Shown here in pieces: positions 51,989 through 60,622 of a DNA stretch of 64,000 nt. This DNA comes from Stenotrophomonas sp. Iso1 (GTDB lineage Bacteria > Pseudomonadota > Gammaproteobacteria > Xanthomonadales > Xanthomonadaceae), in NCBI RefSeq assembly GCF_027497995.1, contig NZ_JAODBT010000001.1, positions 496,001 through 560,000 on the forward strand, written 5' to 3'. The notes beneath the pieces were generated by a model. That model saw nothing but the letters and a program-made list of their open reading frames with translations. It was not told the origin of the DNA and did not search any database. A program made the translations under genes and the position numbers. Positions within the stretch are counted from its first letter, which is position 1; each line of letters begins with the position of its first letter.

Positions 51989-53053
51989 ATGAAGTCGATC
52001 ACCTTGTTGTCATGCGCGCTGGCACTTGTTTTCACCTTTGGTTGCCAGGCCAGTCCTGCCCCAGCGACGCAGGTGGGCGTGTCACCGGGCAACAGCCATC
52101 CGTTGCCCAGGCACGCGCTGATCGGCTACCTGCACAACTTCGACAATGGTCAGGGATTGTTGCCGGTGGGCAAGGTGGACAACCGCTGGGATGTGATCGT
52201 GCTGGCCTTTGCAGATGACATGGGCGAGGGCAAGGTCGCCTTCAATCCGGATCAGGCGTTGGACCGCACTCAACTGATTACTGACATCGCCGCCAAGCGC
52301 GCGCAGGGCAAAATCGTGGTGCTGTCCTTCGGCGGTGAACTGGGCACCGTGACGCTCAACACCCAGCGCGATGAAGACAATTTCGTGCGCACCACCGCCG
52401 ATGCCATCAACACGTTCGGGCTGGATGGCATTGATATCGATCTGGAAAAAATTGCCGGTGTGGTGCATGGCGCGCCGGTCATCCCGCATCTGATTTCAGC
52501 GGTGAAGCGCCTGCATGGCATGTACCCGAATCTCTATGTATCGATGGCGCCGGAGCACCCGTATGTGCAGGGTGGTTTTGTGTCGATGGAAGGTATCTGG
52601 GGCGCGTATCTGCCGCTGATTGATGGCCTGCGCGACGAGTTGGATCTGCTGCATGTGCAGCTCTACAACAATGGTGGCTTGCCGACGCCGTATCGCGCCG
52701 AAAAGTATCCTGGCGGCAGTGTTGACATGATGGTGGGTTCGGCCAGGATGTTGATTGAAGGCTTTGAGCTTGCCGGCGGCAAGGGACGCTTTGAAGGCCT
52801 GCGCGCCGACCAGGTGGCGCTCGCATTGCCGTCGGGCCTGCGTGCGGCAGGTAACGGTTATGCGACACCGGCCGACATCAACCGCGCTTTCGATTGCCTG
52901 ACCACTGCAACGCAGTGCGACGAGGTGAAACCATCGCGGCCGCATCCAGAATTCCGTGGCGTCATGACGTGGTCGATCAATTGGGATGTCACCGACAAGC
53001 GCGCCTTCTCGCAGCCGGTGGGTGAGCATCTGCGCGCAGCCAGCGCCCGATGA
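51989..53053 (+). CDS. GH18 family glycoside hydrolase, lipoprotein
   Basis: The 354-residue protein has a lipoprotein-type signal ending in VFTFGCQA and a GH18 TIM barrel. The catalytic DxxDxDxE motif appears as FGLDGIDIDLEK, with the acid at about E153, and VLSFGG precedes it. GH18 enzymes include chitinases, endo-N-acetylglucosaminidases and peptidoglycan-active enzymes. An endo-acting role on chitin or an N-glycan core is possible and not distinguishable here. The upstream 70 bp are unusually AT-rich. Confidence 0.88.
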   Translation: MKSITLLSCALALVFTFGCQASPAPATQVGVSPGNSHPLPRHALIGYLHNFDNGQGLLPVGKVDNRWDVIVLAFADDMGEGKVAFNPDQALDRTQLITDIAAKRAQGKIVVLSFGGELGTVTLNTQRDEDNFVRTTADAINTFGLDGIDIDLEKIAGVVHGAPVIPHLISAVKRLHGMYPNLYVSMAPEHPYVQGGFVSMEGIWGAYLPLIDGLRDELDLLHVQLYNNGGLPTPYRAEKYPGGSVDMMVGSARMLIEGFELAGGKGRFEGLRADQVALALPSGLRAAGNGYATPADINRAFDCLTTATQCDEVKPSRPHPEFRGVMTWSINWDVTDKRAFSQPVGEHLRAASAR

Positions 53054-53124
53054 GATGACGTGTCGTGCCGGGCCATGCTCGGCGCGATCGTCCCGGCAAC
53101 GTGCCCGTGACGCATGGCGCTGCG

Positions 53125-53472
53125 CTAGGGCGTTTCTGCCCAATCAAAATGCACCAGCGTGACCATCTCGTCGCGCTGGAATCCCGCGTACAGCCGCCGC
53201 ATCACGGCCAACAATCCTTCCGGCGTGCGACAGGCGGGGTCATGCTCATCGCGTAGATCGGCCGCCGTCAGTGTGTCGAAACGCCGAAGTTCGGTGAGCA
53301 GCGGCAATGGCGCGGAAAGCCGGCCAGCCCCCCGGTCGATACGCGCCTGCACCACTCCGTGCCAGCGGTCCCCGCGCCGTACGCTGATGTTGTGGCCGGT
53401 ATGGAATTGCGGGTTGGCGAAGCCGAGCAGGGGCAGGGGATCAGGCATGGTCGGGGACAGGAAGGTGAGCAT
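53125..53472 (-). CDS. Conserved small protein, possibly ASCH-like
   Basis: The product of up to 115 residues shows HNISVRRGDRWHGVVQARI and LTAADLRDEHDPACRTPEGL. It has the look of a small beta-barrel ASCH/PUA-type RNA-binding fold, but I cannot confirm this from sequence alone. An ATG at 53448 is an alternative start. No Shine-Dalgarno sequence is clear at either. It converges on the GH18 gene. Confidence 0.55.
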   Translation of the reverse strand: MLTFLSPTMPDPLPLLGFANPQFHTGHNISVRRGDRWHGVVQARIDRGAGRLSAPLPLLTELRRFDTLTAADLRDEHDPACRTPEGLLAVMRRLYAGFQRDEMVTLVHFDWAETP

Positions 53473-53564
53473 TCATTCTGGACGCGTGTGGTGAGATTTT
53501 CATCACCTGCCGTTCAAACGGGCGGGTTCAGCATCATCGACCATTCCCTTGATCTGGTCCCGGC

Positions 53565-54338
53565 ATGTCGCGCACGGCTGCGGTTGCACTGTTGCTGCTG
53601 TTGTTGGGACTGTGTGCGCCGTTGCAGGCGCGCACCATCTACCGCTGCGTGCAGAAAGGCACGGTGAGCATGGCCACCGCACCGGAGCCGGGTTCGGCCT
53701 GCAGGGCGATGACGGTAGACGACAACGCCGTGCAGACACCCAACTTGTGGGGCAACTTCGGCGTATTCAGTGGCACGCTGTATGAGCGTGAGCAGGACGG
53801 CAAGCTGGTGTACTCCACGCGCAACCTGCCGGGTTCGCGGCCGTACCTGCGTTTCACCGCTGCCACGCCGCCGGGCGAGCCCGCACATGAAGGGTTGGGT
53901 CGCGTGGGTACGCCGCAGTTGGATCGGCATGCGCGGCAGTTCCGCGCGGCATCCAAGGCGACCGGCGTTGACGATGCGTGGCTGCGCGCCGTTGCCCATG
54001 CCGAGAGCGCGTTCGATGAGAAAGCGGTTTCGCCCAAGGGCGCGCAGGGCGTGATGCAGTTGATGCCCGAAACCGCGACCGAATACGGTGTGAACGATCC
54101 GTTCTCGCCTGCGCAATCCATTGATGGCGGTGCGCGTTACATGAAGGCGTTGTTGGGCCGCTACAAGGGTGACCGCACTCTGGCCGCCGCTGCCTACAAC
54201 GCGGGCATTGGTGTGGTTGCCCGCTATGGCGGCGTACCGCCGTATGCGGAAACGCGGCAGTACGTCGACAAGGTGCTGACGTTGTACTCGCGTTACCGCG
54301 AGGCGATGGGCACCGGCCCTGAGCGGCCGGCGCAATGA
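53565..54338 (+). CDS. Lytic transglycosylase (SLT domain)
   Basis: The 257-residue exported protein starts with a signal peptide (AVALLLLLLGLCAPLQA). A DUF4124-like segment (RTIYRCVQKGTVSMATAPEPG) comes next, then an SLT domain from about residue 130. The catalytic glutamate is in AHAESAFDEKAVSPKGAQGVMQLMPETA, and AAAYNAGIGVV is also conserved. It should cleave peptidoglycan glycan strands to anhydro-muropeptides in the periplasm. The N-terminal module is related to the DUF4124 proteins at 14.6-15.9 kb. Confidence 0.9.
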   Translation: MSRTAAVALLLLLLGLCAPLQARTIYRCVQKGTVSMATAPEPGSACRAMTVDDNAVQTPNLWGNFGVFSGTLYEREQDGKLVYSTRNLPGSRPYLRFTAATPPGEPAHEGLGRVGTPQLDRHARQFRAASKATGVDDAWLRAVAHAESAFDEKAVSPKGAQGVMQLMPETATEYGVNDPFSPAQSIDGGARYMKALLGRYKGDRTLAAAAYNAGIGVVARYGGVPPYAETRQYVDKVLTLYSRYREAMGTGPERPAQ

Positions 54339-54505
54339 ATGTTTTTGTGGATGAGCTGGCATCCCGCGTGTGTTCTGTTGCGGCGCGGAGGCGTGGCGAA
54401 CCCCGGTGGGATTTCGTTCCGGCCTGTGTCGTCGAAGTAAGCACCGCGCACCCGGCAAGCTCATGCTGTCGGTGATTTGCTGCGCTGCCGGAATTTCATT
54501 CCCGC

Positions 54506-54958
54506 TTACGAAAGTTGCAGATGCTTCCAGCCGACGTGATGCATCAGCTCTCGCACTACCAGCAGCGCGGCGACGAACTGCGGCTGCGCCGGTAGTCCCA
54601 TCGCCCGTGCGGGCATGCCTGCGGCGACCCGTGCCACTTGGTTGAAGCCACGCTCCACGTCATCAATCTCCAATCGCAGCGACGCGTTACCGTCACGCCC
54701 CAGTAGCGACGGCAATGCGGCAAGGGCGCCGTCATCGGCGATCAACATTTCCAGCGGATGCGCGCGCAGGGCCGGCACGTAGGGCATCAATGCATCTTCG
54801 GTCAGGGCAATGGCGCGCTCGAGCGCCAGCTCGGTCGGCGGGAAATTCTGCAGACCAGCGTCCAGCAAGTCGCGCAATGACAACGGCAGCACGATGGCGT
54901 CTGCGTCTGCGGGCTGCAGGTAGATGCGGCTTTGATCCATGTACAAGCGGGTGTGCAT
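54506..54958 (-). CDS. Conserved protein of unknown function
   Basis: This 150-residue acidic protein begins MHTRLYMDQSRIYLQPADADAIVLPL and has no signal peptide or membrane segment. It looks like a small cytoplasmic alpha/beta protein. It is divergent from the NHL-M23 gene, with 88 bp between the starts. No family is recognised. Confidence 0.6.
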   Translation of the reverse strand: MHTRLYMDQSRIYLQPADADAIVLPLSLRDLLDAGLQNFPPTELALERAIALTEDALMPYVPALRAHPLEMLIADDGALAALPSLLGRDGNASLRLEIDDVERGFNQVARVAAGMPARAMGLPAQPQFVAALLVVRELMHHVGWKHLQLS

Positions 54959-55046
54959 GCGCGTTGGGTTCCGATGTGGCCGATGGGAGGTTTTCGCAGA
55001 GCCTGTCAGCGTCTATCGTGCCTGCTCCGGAATGGGGTGGGTGTGG

Positions 55047-57128
55047 ATGGAACGCAAATATTGGGTGAGCGCCGTTGTCGTCGTAACCGGGGCCGCGCTG
55101 GCGGCCAGTTTCCTGTGGGCGCCGCAGCCGCCGTTGCCCAGTGGCCCGGCGGCGACACCGCTGGGTTGGCGGGCGCAGGTGGGGTTGTTGGGCGGTGATG
55201 GCATCGCCGGCAATACGCAGGGCGCTCCGGCGCAGACGCGCTTCAGTGACCCGTGGGGCGTGGCGATCAGCGGCGGTGTGTTGTTCGTGGCGGATGCGGG
55301 CGACAACAACCGCATCGTCTATCGGACGCCGGATGGCGTGTTCCACGTGCTCGCCGGTGGTCGCGAAGGTTTTGTCGATGGCAGCGGGCAGGCTGCGGCA
55401 TTCAATACACCCTCGGGTATCGCCGTGGATGCGCAGGGCAACCTGTACGTGGCCGACACCGGCAATCACGCCATCCGCAAGGTCACGCCGCAGGGGCAGG
55501 TAAGTACGCTGGGCGGCAACGGCCGCCCCGGTTTTGCCGATGGCACGGGGGCGCAGGCGCAGTTCAACGGGCCGATGGGCGTGGCAGTCGGGCCAGAGGG
55601 CCGCGTCTACGTGGCCGATACCTGGAACGACCGTATCCGCGTGATCGAGACCGATGGCCGTGTGTGGACGTTGGCCGGTGGTGAGCGGCCGGACTGGGTT
55701 GACGGCCTTGGCACACAGGCACGTTTCGATACGCCCACCGACGTGGCAGTAGATACGCATGGCAACGTGTGGGTGGCGGACCTGCAGAACAATGCGCTGC
55801 GCACCATCACCCCGGCCGGTGAGGTCAACACCCGGATGGGCGGCGGCGATGGTGAGCGCGTGTTATGGGGGCCGATGACGCTGGCGCTGACGCACGATGG
55901 GGTGGTTTACGTGGGCGAGCGTTTGAGCGGACGCGTGCTGCAGGTATCGCCCACTGGCCATGGGGTGGCTGTGGCGGGCAACGATGCCGAGCGGTTCGCG
56001 CGTCCGGCAGGTGTGGCCGTCGCGGCGGATGGCAGCTTGGTGGTAACCGATGCCGATGCCCATCGTCTGCATCATCTGCAGCAATTGCCGGCCGGCACCG
56101 TGCCGCAATTGGCGGAGCTGGGGCCGTCAGCGGATAACCCGTTGCCGCGCAATGAAGGCCGCTGGCCGTTGGCGCCGCAGACCGGTTGGCATGAAGTGAC
56201 CGGCACGCTGGGCGAAGTACGTGGCAACTTCAGCGGTGAGAGTCGTCATCACCTGCACAGCGGTTTCGATGTGCGCGGCGATGTTGGCCAAACCGTACTG
56301 GCGATTGCCAACGGCAAAGTCAGCAGCCCGGCATCAACCTGGACGCTGGGCGGGCAGGCGGAAGGCTTCTCGCTGGACACGCTCGACTACATCCACATGA
56401 AGGTGGGACGCGATGCCAGCAATCGCCCCCTCGACGCGGCGCGCTTCCAACTGGTCAACGATGAGGCGGGACGACTGGACCGCGTGCGCGTGCGTCGCGG
56501 CACGCGTTTCCAACCCGGCGATGCGCTGGGCAGCATCAATAACCAGGCGCATGTGCATCTGGCGGTGGGGCCGTCGGGTTACGAGCGCAATGCGGTGCGG
56601 CTGGGCTTCCGCAACTACGCCGATCACGTTGCGCCGAAGATCGACGACATCGCTTTGCTGGACAGCAATGACCAGCGCCTGCGCGGAAAGGTGGAGGGAC
56701 GATTGCAGGTAGCCCGCGATGGCGGCGGTCTGCAGTTGGTGGTGGAAGCCTGGGACCAAGTGGACAACAACCTGTCGCGTCGCCGACTCGGCCTTTACGC
56801 GCTGGGCTACCAGATCCTCGATGCGAAGGGACAGCCGCTGCCAGGTTACGAGCAGCCACGCATGAACCTCATCTTCAACCGCATGCCGCCACAGCGTGAG
56901 GCCGTAAAGGTGGCCTATGCCGCCGACAGTGGCATCACCGTGCATGGCAGCAGCAGTACCCGCTTTCGCTATGTGCTGACCAATACCGTGCGCGATGGGC
57001 AGCTGGCGACGGGACGGTTGCAGCCGTCGGAGTTGTTGCCGGGGGATTACACCATTCGCATCACCGCGAAGGATTACAGCGGGAATGAGGCGGTGGTGGG
57101 GAGGGAGTTGGCGGTGGTGGTGCAGTGA
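55047..57128 (+). CDS. NHL beta-propeller fused to an M23-like domain
   Basis: The 693-residue exported protein begins with a hydrophobic anchor (WVSAVVVVTGAALAASFLWA). Six or so NHL propeller repeats follow (about residues 45-370), such as GIAVDAQGNLYVADTGNHAIRKV. The C-terminal half holds an M23-type fold with both zinc motifs visible: HSGFD (H404, D408) and AHVHL (H502, H504). M23 enzymes cut peptidoglycan peptides. Whether this one is active is unproven, as spacing and loops differ from lysostaphin-type members. The ATG at 55047 was chosen over in-frame codons upstream because the anchor begins there. Confidence 0.8.
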   Translation: MERKYWVSAVVVVTGAALAASFLWAPQPPLPSGPAATPLGWRAQVGLLGGDGIAGNTQGAPAQTRFSDPWGVAISGGVLFVADAGDNNRIVYRTPDGVFHVLAGGREGFVDGSGQAAAFNTPSGIAVDAQGNLYVADTGNHAIRKVTPQGQVSTLGGNGRPGFADGTGAQAQFNGPMGVAVGPEGRVYVADTWNDRIRVIETDGRVWTLAGGERPDWVDGLGTQARFDTPTDVAVDTHGNVWVADLQNNALRTITPAGEVNTRMGGGDGERVLWGPMTLALTHDGVVYVGERLSGRVLQVSPTGHGVAVAGNDAERFARPAGVAVAADGSLVVTDADAHRLHHLQQLPAGTVPQLAELGPSADNPLPRNEGRWPLAPQTGWHEVTGTLGEVRGNFSGESRHHLHSGFDVRGDVGQTVLAIANGKVSSPASTWTLGGQAEGFSLDTLDYIHMKVGRDASNRPLDAARFQLVNDEAGRLDRVRVRRGTRFQPGDALGSINNQAHVHLAVGPSGYERNAVRLGFRNYADHVAPKIDDIALLDSNDQRLRGKVEGRLQVARDGGGLQLVVEAWDQVDNNLSRRRLGLYALGYQILDAKGQPLPGYEQPRMNLIFNRMPPQREAVKVAYAADSGITVHGSSSTRFRYVLTNTVRDGQLATGRLQPSELLPGDYTIRITAKDYSGNEAVVGRELAVVVQ

Positions 57129-57205
57129 GCCGTTGCTGATGCATTCGCGTGAATGCTTCTGTAGTTCCGAGTCAGGCTTGGCAGGCGATGCTCCGGAATT
57201 GCTGC

Positions 57206-57228
57206 AGTGGAGCATGGCTCCGCTCTAC
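57206..57228 (-). repeat. GTAG-headed palindrome (SMAG-like)
   Basis: Read on the minus strand this is GTAGAGCGGAGCCATGCTCC followed by ACT. It is an imperfect 8-bp stem around a 3-nt loop with a GTAG head, the layout of Stenotrophomonas SMAG repeats. It lies between the convergent NHL-M23 and TonB-receptor genes. Confidence 0.75.
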
Positions 57229-57258
57229 CGGCTGTTGCGTTGGTATTACTGCCAACGA

Positions 57259-57288
57259 TAAAAAAGCCCCGGCAAGATGCCGGGGCTT
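57259..57288 (-). terminator. Intrinsic terminator of the first TonB receptor gene
   Basis: A 10-bp stem (AAGCCCCGGC, 5-nt loop) is followed on the minus strand by a run of six or seven T, 48 bp beyond the receptor stop. Confidence 0.93.
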
Positions 57289-57335
57289 CAAGTACATCAT
57301 TTAAGAGAGATCACCTTGCGGCTGAGCTTCTACGA

Positions 57336-60317
57336 TCAGAAGTCGTAGGAAGCCGACAGACGCACAGAACGCGGTGCGGTGTAGTAGGTGCCCATGCCGT
57401 AGGTTTCCGACACCTTCTTCGGGCCCACTTCGTACTCGGCTTCGCTCTGCACCGGCTTCAGTTCATTGAAGACGTTGAAGACGTTTAGGCCGAAGGCCAG
57501 CTTGTGATCAGCGAAGGACGGACGATATTGCACGCCCATGTCCAGACGCTTGGTCCACGGCTGACGACCAGCATCACCCGGACGGGACGGCTTGCCACCG
57601 CAGTAGTGGTAGGCCGACTCATAGCCCATCGGATCGCTTACGTCGGTGCCGTAGTAGCCCAGGCAGCTCTTGGGCATGCCCGAGGCGACGCTCAGCGTTG
57701 CCGAGGCGGTCCACTCATCGTTGAACTGGTAGGCGGCAAAGCCCTTCAACTGATGGCGACGGTCGTTGGCCAGATAGCCACCGGAGTATTCCATCAGGTA
57801 ACTGCCATCCCAGTCCTGCGTCTTGGAAACGTCGTCCTGACCGATGTCGGACTTCACCTGGCCTTCGGTGTTGCCGAAGTTACGCGACCAGGTGTAGTCA
57901 AGGCGGCCGTACCACTTGTCGGTCATCGGGTGTTCGATGAACAGATCGACGGCGACGTAGTCACGCTTGGCCTTCTGGCTGCCGAAGCCCCAGTCATGGC
58001 CGTTCATCTGCAGCTGGGTGTAACCCGAGCCGTCGACATTGGCCAACATGAAGCTGTTGGTTTTGCCCGGGTTGAAGATCAGGCAGCCCGGGATGGTCAC
58101 CGAATCCGGGTCCACGCCGGAGGCGGTCAGTTTGTCAGCCATGCGATCCGGATCGCAGACGTCATCGATTGCAGCCTGCAGACGACGGTAGGTGACCTTG
58201 GCGCCCGTGTTCCATGATTCACCCAGGGTCTTTTCAAAGCCGAGGATCAGCTCATCCTGGTATTGCGACTTCAGATCGGTCGGTGCAACCGAGTACGGAT
58301 CCGGTGCGGTGCCGTATTCGTTGTTGGACGACACCGGGCCTGGGCCCAGAGCAGTCAGACCAGTCGGGTTGCCGTCGGCATCAATGCCGGAGTAGGTGAA
58401 GTACTCGCGGGTATAGGTCGAGGCCGAGGCACCGCGGATAGCCACGCTGTTGGGAAGGGCCAGATAGTAACGGCCCAGGTTGGCGAACACCTTCAGCGAG
58501 GAATCACCAAATACATCCCAGCTCACGCCGGCACGCGGAGCCCACTGGTCACCGCTTTCAACGTAGGGAACGGCGGCGCTGTTGAAGTTGGTGAACTTGT
58601 CGTTGCGCAGGCCCAGTGTGACAAGCCAGTTGGGAGAAACCTGCCAGCGGTCTTCCAGATAGTAGGCCTTCTGCTCCACGCTCATGCTGGTGGTGGTGGA
58701 GAAGATGTACTTCTGCACCATGTAGCCTTCGCCGCCCGGCGGGGCGATGTTGAACTTGCTGTTTGGTGACTCGTTGGGATCAAGCTGGGCGTAAATCCAC
58801 GCGTAGCCTGGACCGGTCATCGACTGGCCCTCGTTGTGCGCGTTGTAGTACATGTTGTCGATACCGGCAGTCAGCTCGTGATTGCCGATGCGGTATTCCA
58901 GATCTACACGCAAGCCACGGGTCTTGCTGCCAGCATCGTCAGCCTTGCCGGCGTTGGTTGCCTGGGAGTTGCGGATCGGAGAGCCGCCGGTGATCGACGG
59001 ATCCTGGAATGCCGAGCCGCTGATGTAGGCCAGAGGGGAGTCGCTGGGGTTGGAGGACAGGTTGTCCTGCTTGCTTCGGCCGTAGGTCGCGCTCAAGGTC
59101 AAGTCATCGGTCAGGTAGCCGGTGTACTTGAAGATGTCGTAGGTGTCCTTGATCTTGGTGGTGTTGGGATAGACACCGGTGCGCCCACCTTCACTCAGGT
59201 CATCGTAGTCGAACGCAGTGTAGTAGCCGGCCTGACGATCGGTGTTCTGGATACGGGTGTATTCCAGCGTGTTGTTGTCGTTGATGTTCCAATCGATCTT
59301 GCCGTAGAACTTCGGCGAGCTGTAGCTGTAATTGTTGCGTGCCTGTTGCGCTGATTCGATGCTGTTGGTGGATACACCATCCGTCTTGTCGGCTTCGGCG
59401 GCCAATTGCACGAATAGGCGATCCTCGATCAGCGGACCACTGACGTAGCCGCTGGTAGTGGTCCGTGTCTTGGTGTCGTTGTCGCGATAGCGGTAGATCG
59501 AACCTTCCCGCGGATACCAGATATCGCGCGGCGAAGCGGAAAGGCTGTCAGGCGACCATGTGGTCTGAGCACCGAAGTGCCACTCATTGGTGCCACGCTT
59601 GCCCAACTGGTTGATCACGCCACCGGTAGAGCGCCCGTAACGCGCGCTGTAACCGCCGGTGTAGGTTTCCTGCTGGTCGATCGAGCCATACGGCAGGCTG
59701 ACGCCGCCCATCGCACTCAATGGATTGCTGACGTTGTAACCGTTGATGTAGTACGCATTCTCGGTGACGCTGGCGCCGCCAAAGGACAGCACCGAACGCG
59801 AGCCGTTCGAGAACTGCTGACTGCCGGCGATGACGCCCGGGGCAAGCAATGCAATGGCCTCTGCACTGCGGCCAAGCGGCAGTACGTCCAATTGCTCGGA
59901 GGTGACCACCGACTTGGACACGGTGTTGGAGACGTCGATCTTCGGCATGCTGGCTGCAGTGACCGTCACCGCGTCGAGCGTGGTGGCGCCGCCGCCGCCG
60001 AAGGAAACTTCCGTACCGGCGCCGACGCGCAGCAGCACGTTTTCACGCTTGTCGACCACTTGCCCATCGCGCTGCAGGGTGACCGAGTAGTTGCCCACCG
60101 GCAGCGAGCCGAGGTTGTAGCGACCGTTGGCGTCCACCGTGGCGGTGCGCTTGAGGCCAGATTCGTTTTGCACAGTGATGGTGGCGCCTGCGGCCGCGGG
60201 GGCGTTGCCGAACAGGGAGCCAGTGGTGCTCTGGGCGGAAGCGGCGGCGATGACCGAGGTCAGAATTACCGCGAGCGCTGTGCGCTTCAGTCGAACTGTT
60301 TGCTTTGCACTGCTCAT
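57336..60317 (-). CDS. Oar-type TonB-dependent receptor
   Basis: This 993-residue outer-membrane protein has a signal peptide ending SVIAAASAQS and a carboxypeptidase-regulatory-like domain (residues 28-110, LKRTATVDANGRYNLGSLPVGNYSVTL). A plug follows (TSEQLDVLPLGRSAEAIALLAPGV), then a large beta-barrel ending in SVRLSASYDF, with the terminal Phe expected for BAM insertion. Oar-like receptors lack siderophore-specific features and are thought to import glycans or peptides. The ATG at 60317 has GGA 6 nt upstream. It is a close paralogue of the next gene. Confidence 0.93.
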   Translation of the reverse strand: MSSAKQTVRLKRTALAVILTSVIAAASAQSTTGSLFGNAPAAAGATITVQNESGLKRTATVDANGRYNLGSLPVGNYSVTLQRDGQVVDKRENVLLRVGAGTEVSFGGGGATTLDAVTVTAASMPKIDVSNTVSKSVVTSEQLDVLPLGRSAEAIALLAPGVIAGSQQFSNGSRSVLSFGGASVTENAYYINGYNVSNPLSAMGGVSLPYGSIDQQETYTGGYSARYGRSTGGVINQLGKRGTNEWHFGAQTTWSPDSLSASPRDIWYPREGSIYRYRDNDTKTRTTTSGYVSGPLIEDRLFVQLAAEADKTDGVSTNSIESAQQARNNYSYSSPKFYGKIDWNINDNNTLEYTRIQNTDRQAGYYTAFDYDDLSEGGRTGVYPNTTKIKDTYDIFKYTGYLTDDLTLSATYGRSKQDNLSSNPSDSPLAYISGSAFQDPSITGGSPIRNSQATNAGKADDAGSKTRGLRVDLEYRIGNHELTAGIDNMYYNAHNEGQSMTGPGYAWIYAQLDPNESPNSKFNIAPPGGEGYMVQKYIFSTTTSMSVEQKAYYLEDRWQVSPNWLVTLGLRNDKFTNFNSAAVPYVESGDQWAPRAGVSWDVFGDSSLKVFANLGRYYLALPNSVAIRGASASTYTREYFTYSGIDADGNPTGLTALGPGPVSSNNEYGTAPDPYSVAPTDLKSQYQDELILGFEKTLGESWNTGAKVTYRRLQAAIDDVCDPDRMADKLTASGVDPDSVTIPGCLIFNPGKTNSFMLANVDGSGYTQLQMNGHDWGFGSQKAKRDYVAVDLFIEHPMTDKWYGRLDYTWSRNFGNTEGQVKSDIGQDDVSKTQDWDGSYLMEYSGGYLANDRRHQLKGFAAYQFNDEWTASATLSVASGMPKSCLGYYGTDVSDPMGYESAYHYCGGKPSRPGDAGRQPWTKRLDMGVQYRPSFADHKLAFGLNVFNVFNELKPVQSEAEYEVGPKKVSETYGMGTYYTAPRSVRLSASYDF

Positions 60318-60320
60318 CAA

Positions 60321-60540
60321 ATTTCCTTGATCATGAAAACGATTTCGTGTCTTGAGCTGGTCAGGATGAAATTTCCGTTACAGCTGAACGAAATATTAAT
60401 TTCATTTGGTTTGATTTTGCAATATCAGCTGAAACTATATTTAAGTATTTGAAAATAAAGAATTTCACTAACTAACATTTTGCTGAATGGGGTATGGTCG
60501 AGGGCTTTGGGGGCATAAAAAGCTCACACGACGCGTGCCA
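60321..60540 (-). promoter_or_regulatory. AT-rich promoter region of the first TonB receptor gene
   Basis: This region is strongly AT-rich. It contains two copies of CAGCTGAA (60381-60388 and 60426-60433, 45 bp apart) and a small inverted repeat GAAAT-ATTA-ATTTC at 60390-60403. No confident -35/-10 pair can be chosen. The repeats are candidate regulator sites upstream of the receptor start. Confidence 0.45.
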
Positions 60541-60547
60541 CCCAGGC

Positions 60548-60576
60548 AAAAAAAGACCCCGGCCGGAGCCGGGGTC
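60548..60576 (-). terminator. Intrinsic terminator of the second TonB receptor gene
   Basis: A 9-bp stem (GACCCCGGC, CGGA loop) is followed on the minus strand by seven T. It lies 47 bp beyond the receptor stop and separates the two receptor genes into independent units. Confidence 0.93.
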
Positions 60577-60622
60577 AATGGTTGGCAGTGAGAGCTATCT
60601 CTCGGAATGGCTGCTTAGATCA

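Noticed and set aside
54732..55760. 342-codon minus-strand frame over the start of the NHL gene
   Set aside because: Antisense to the NHL repeats; repetition in the translation mirrors the repeats on the other strand.
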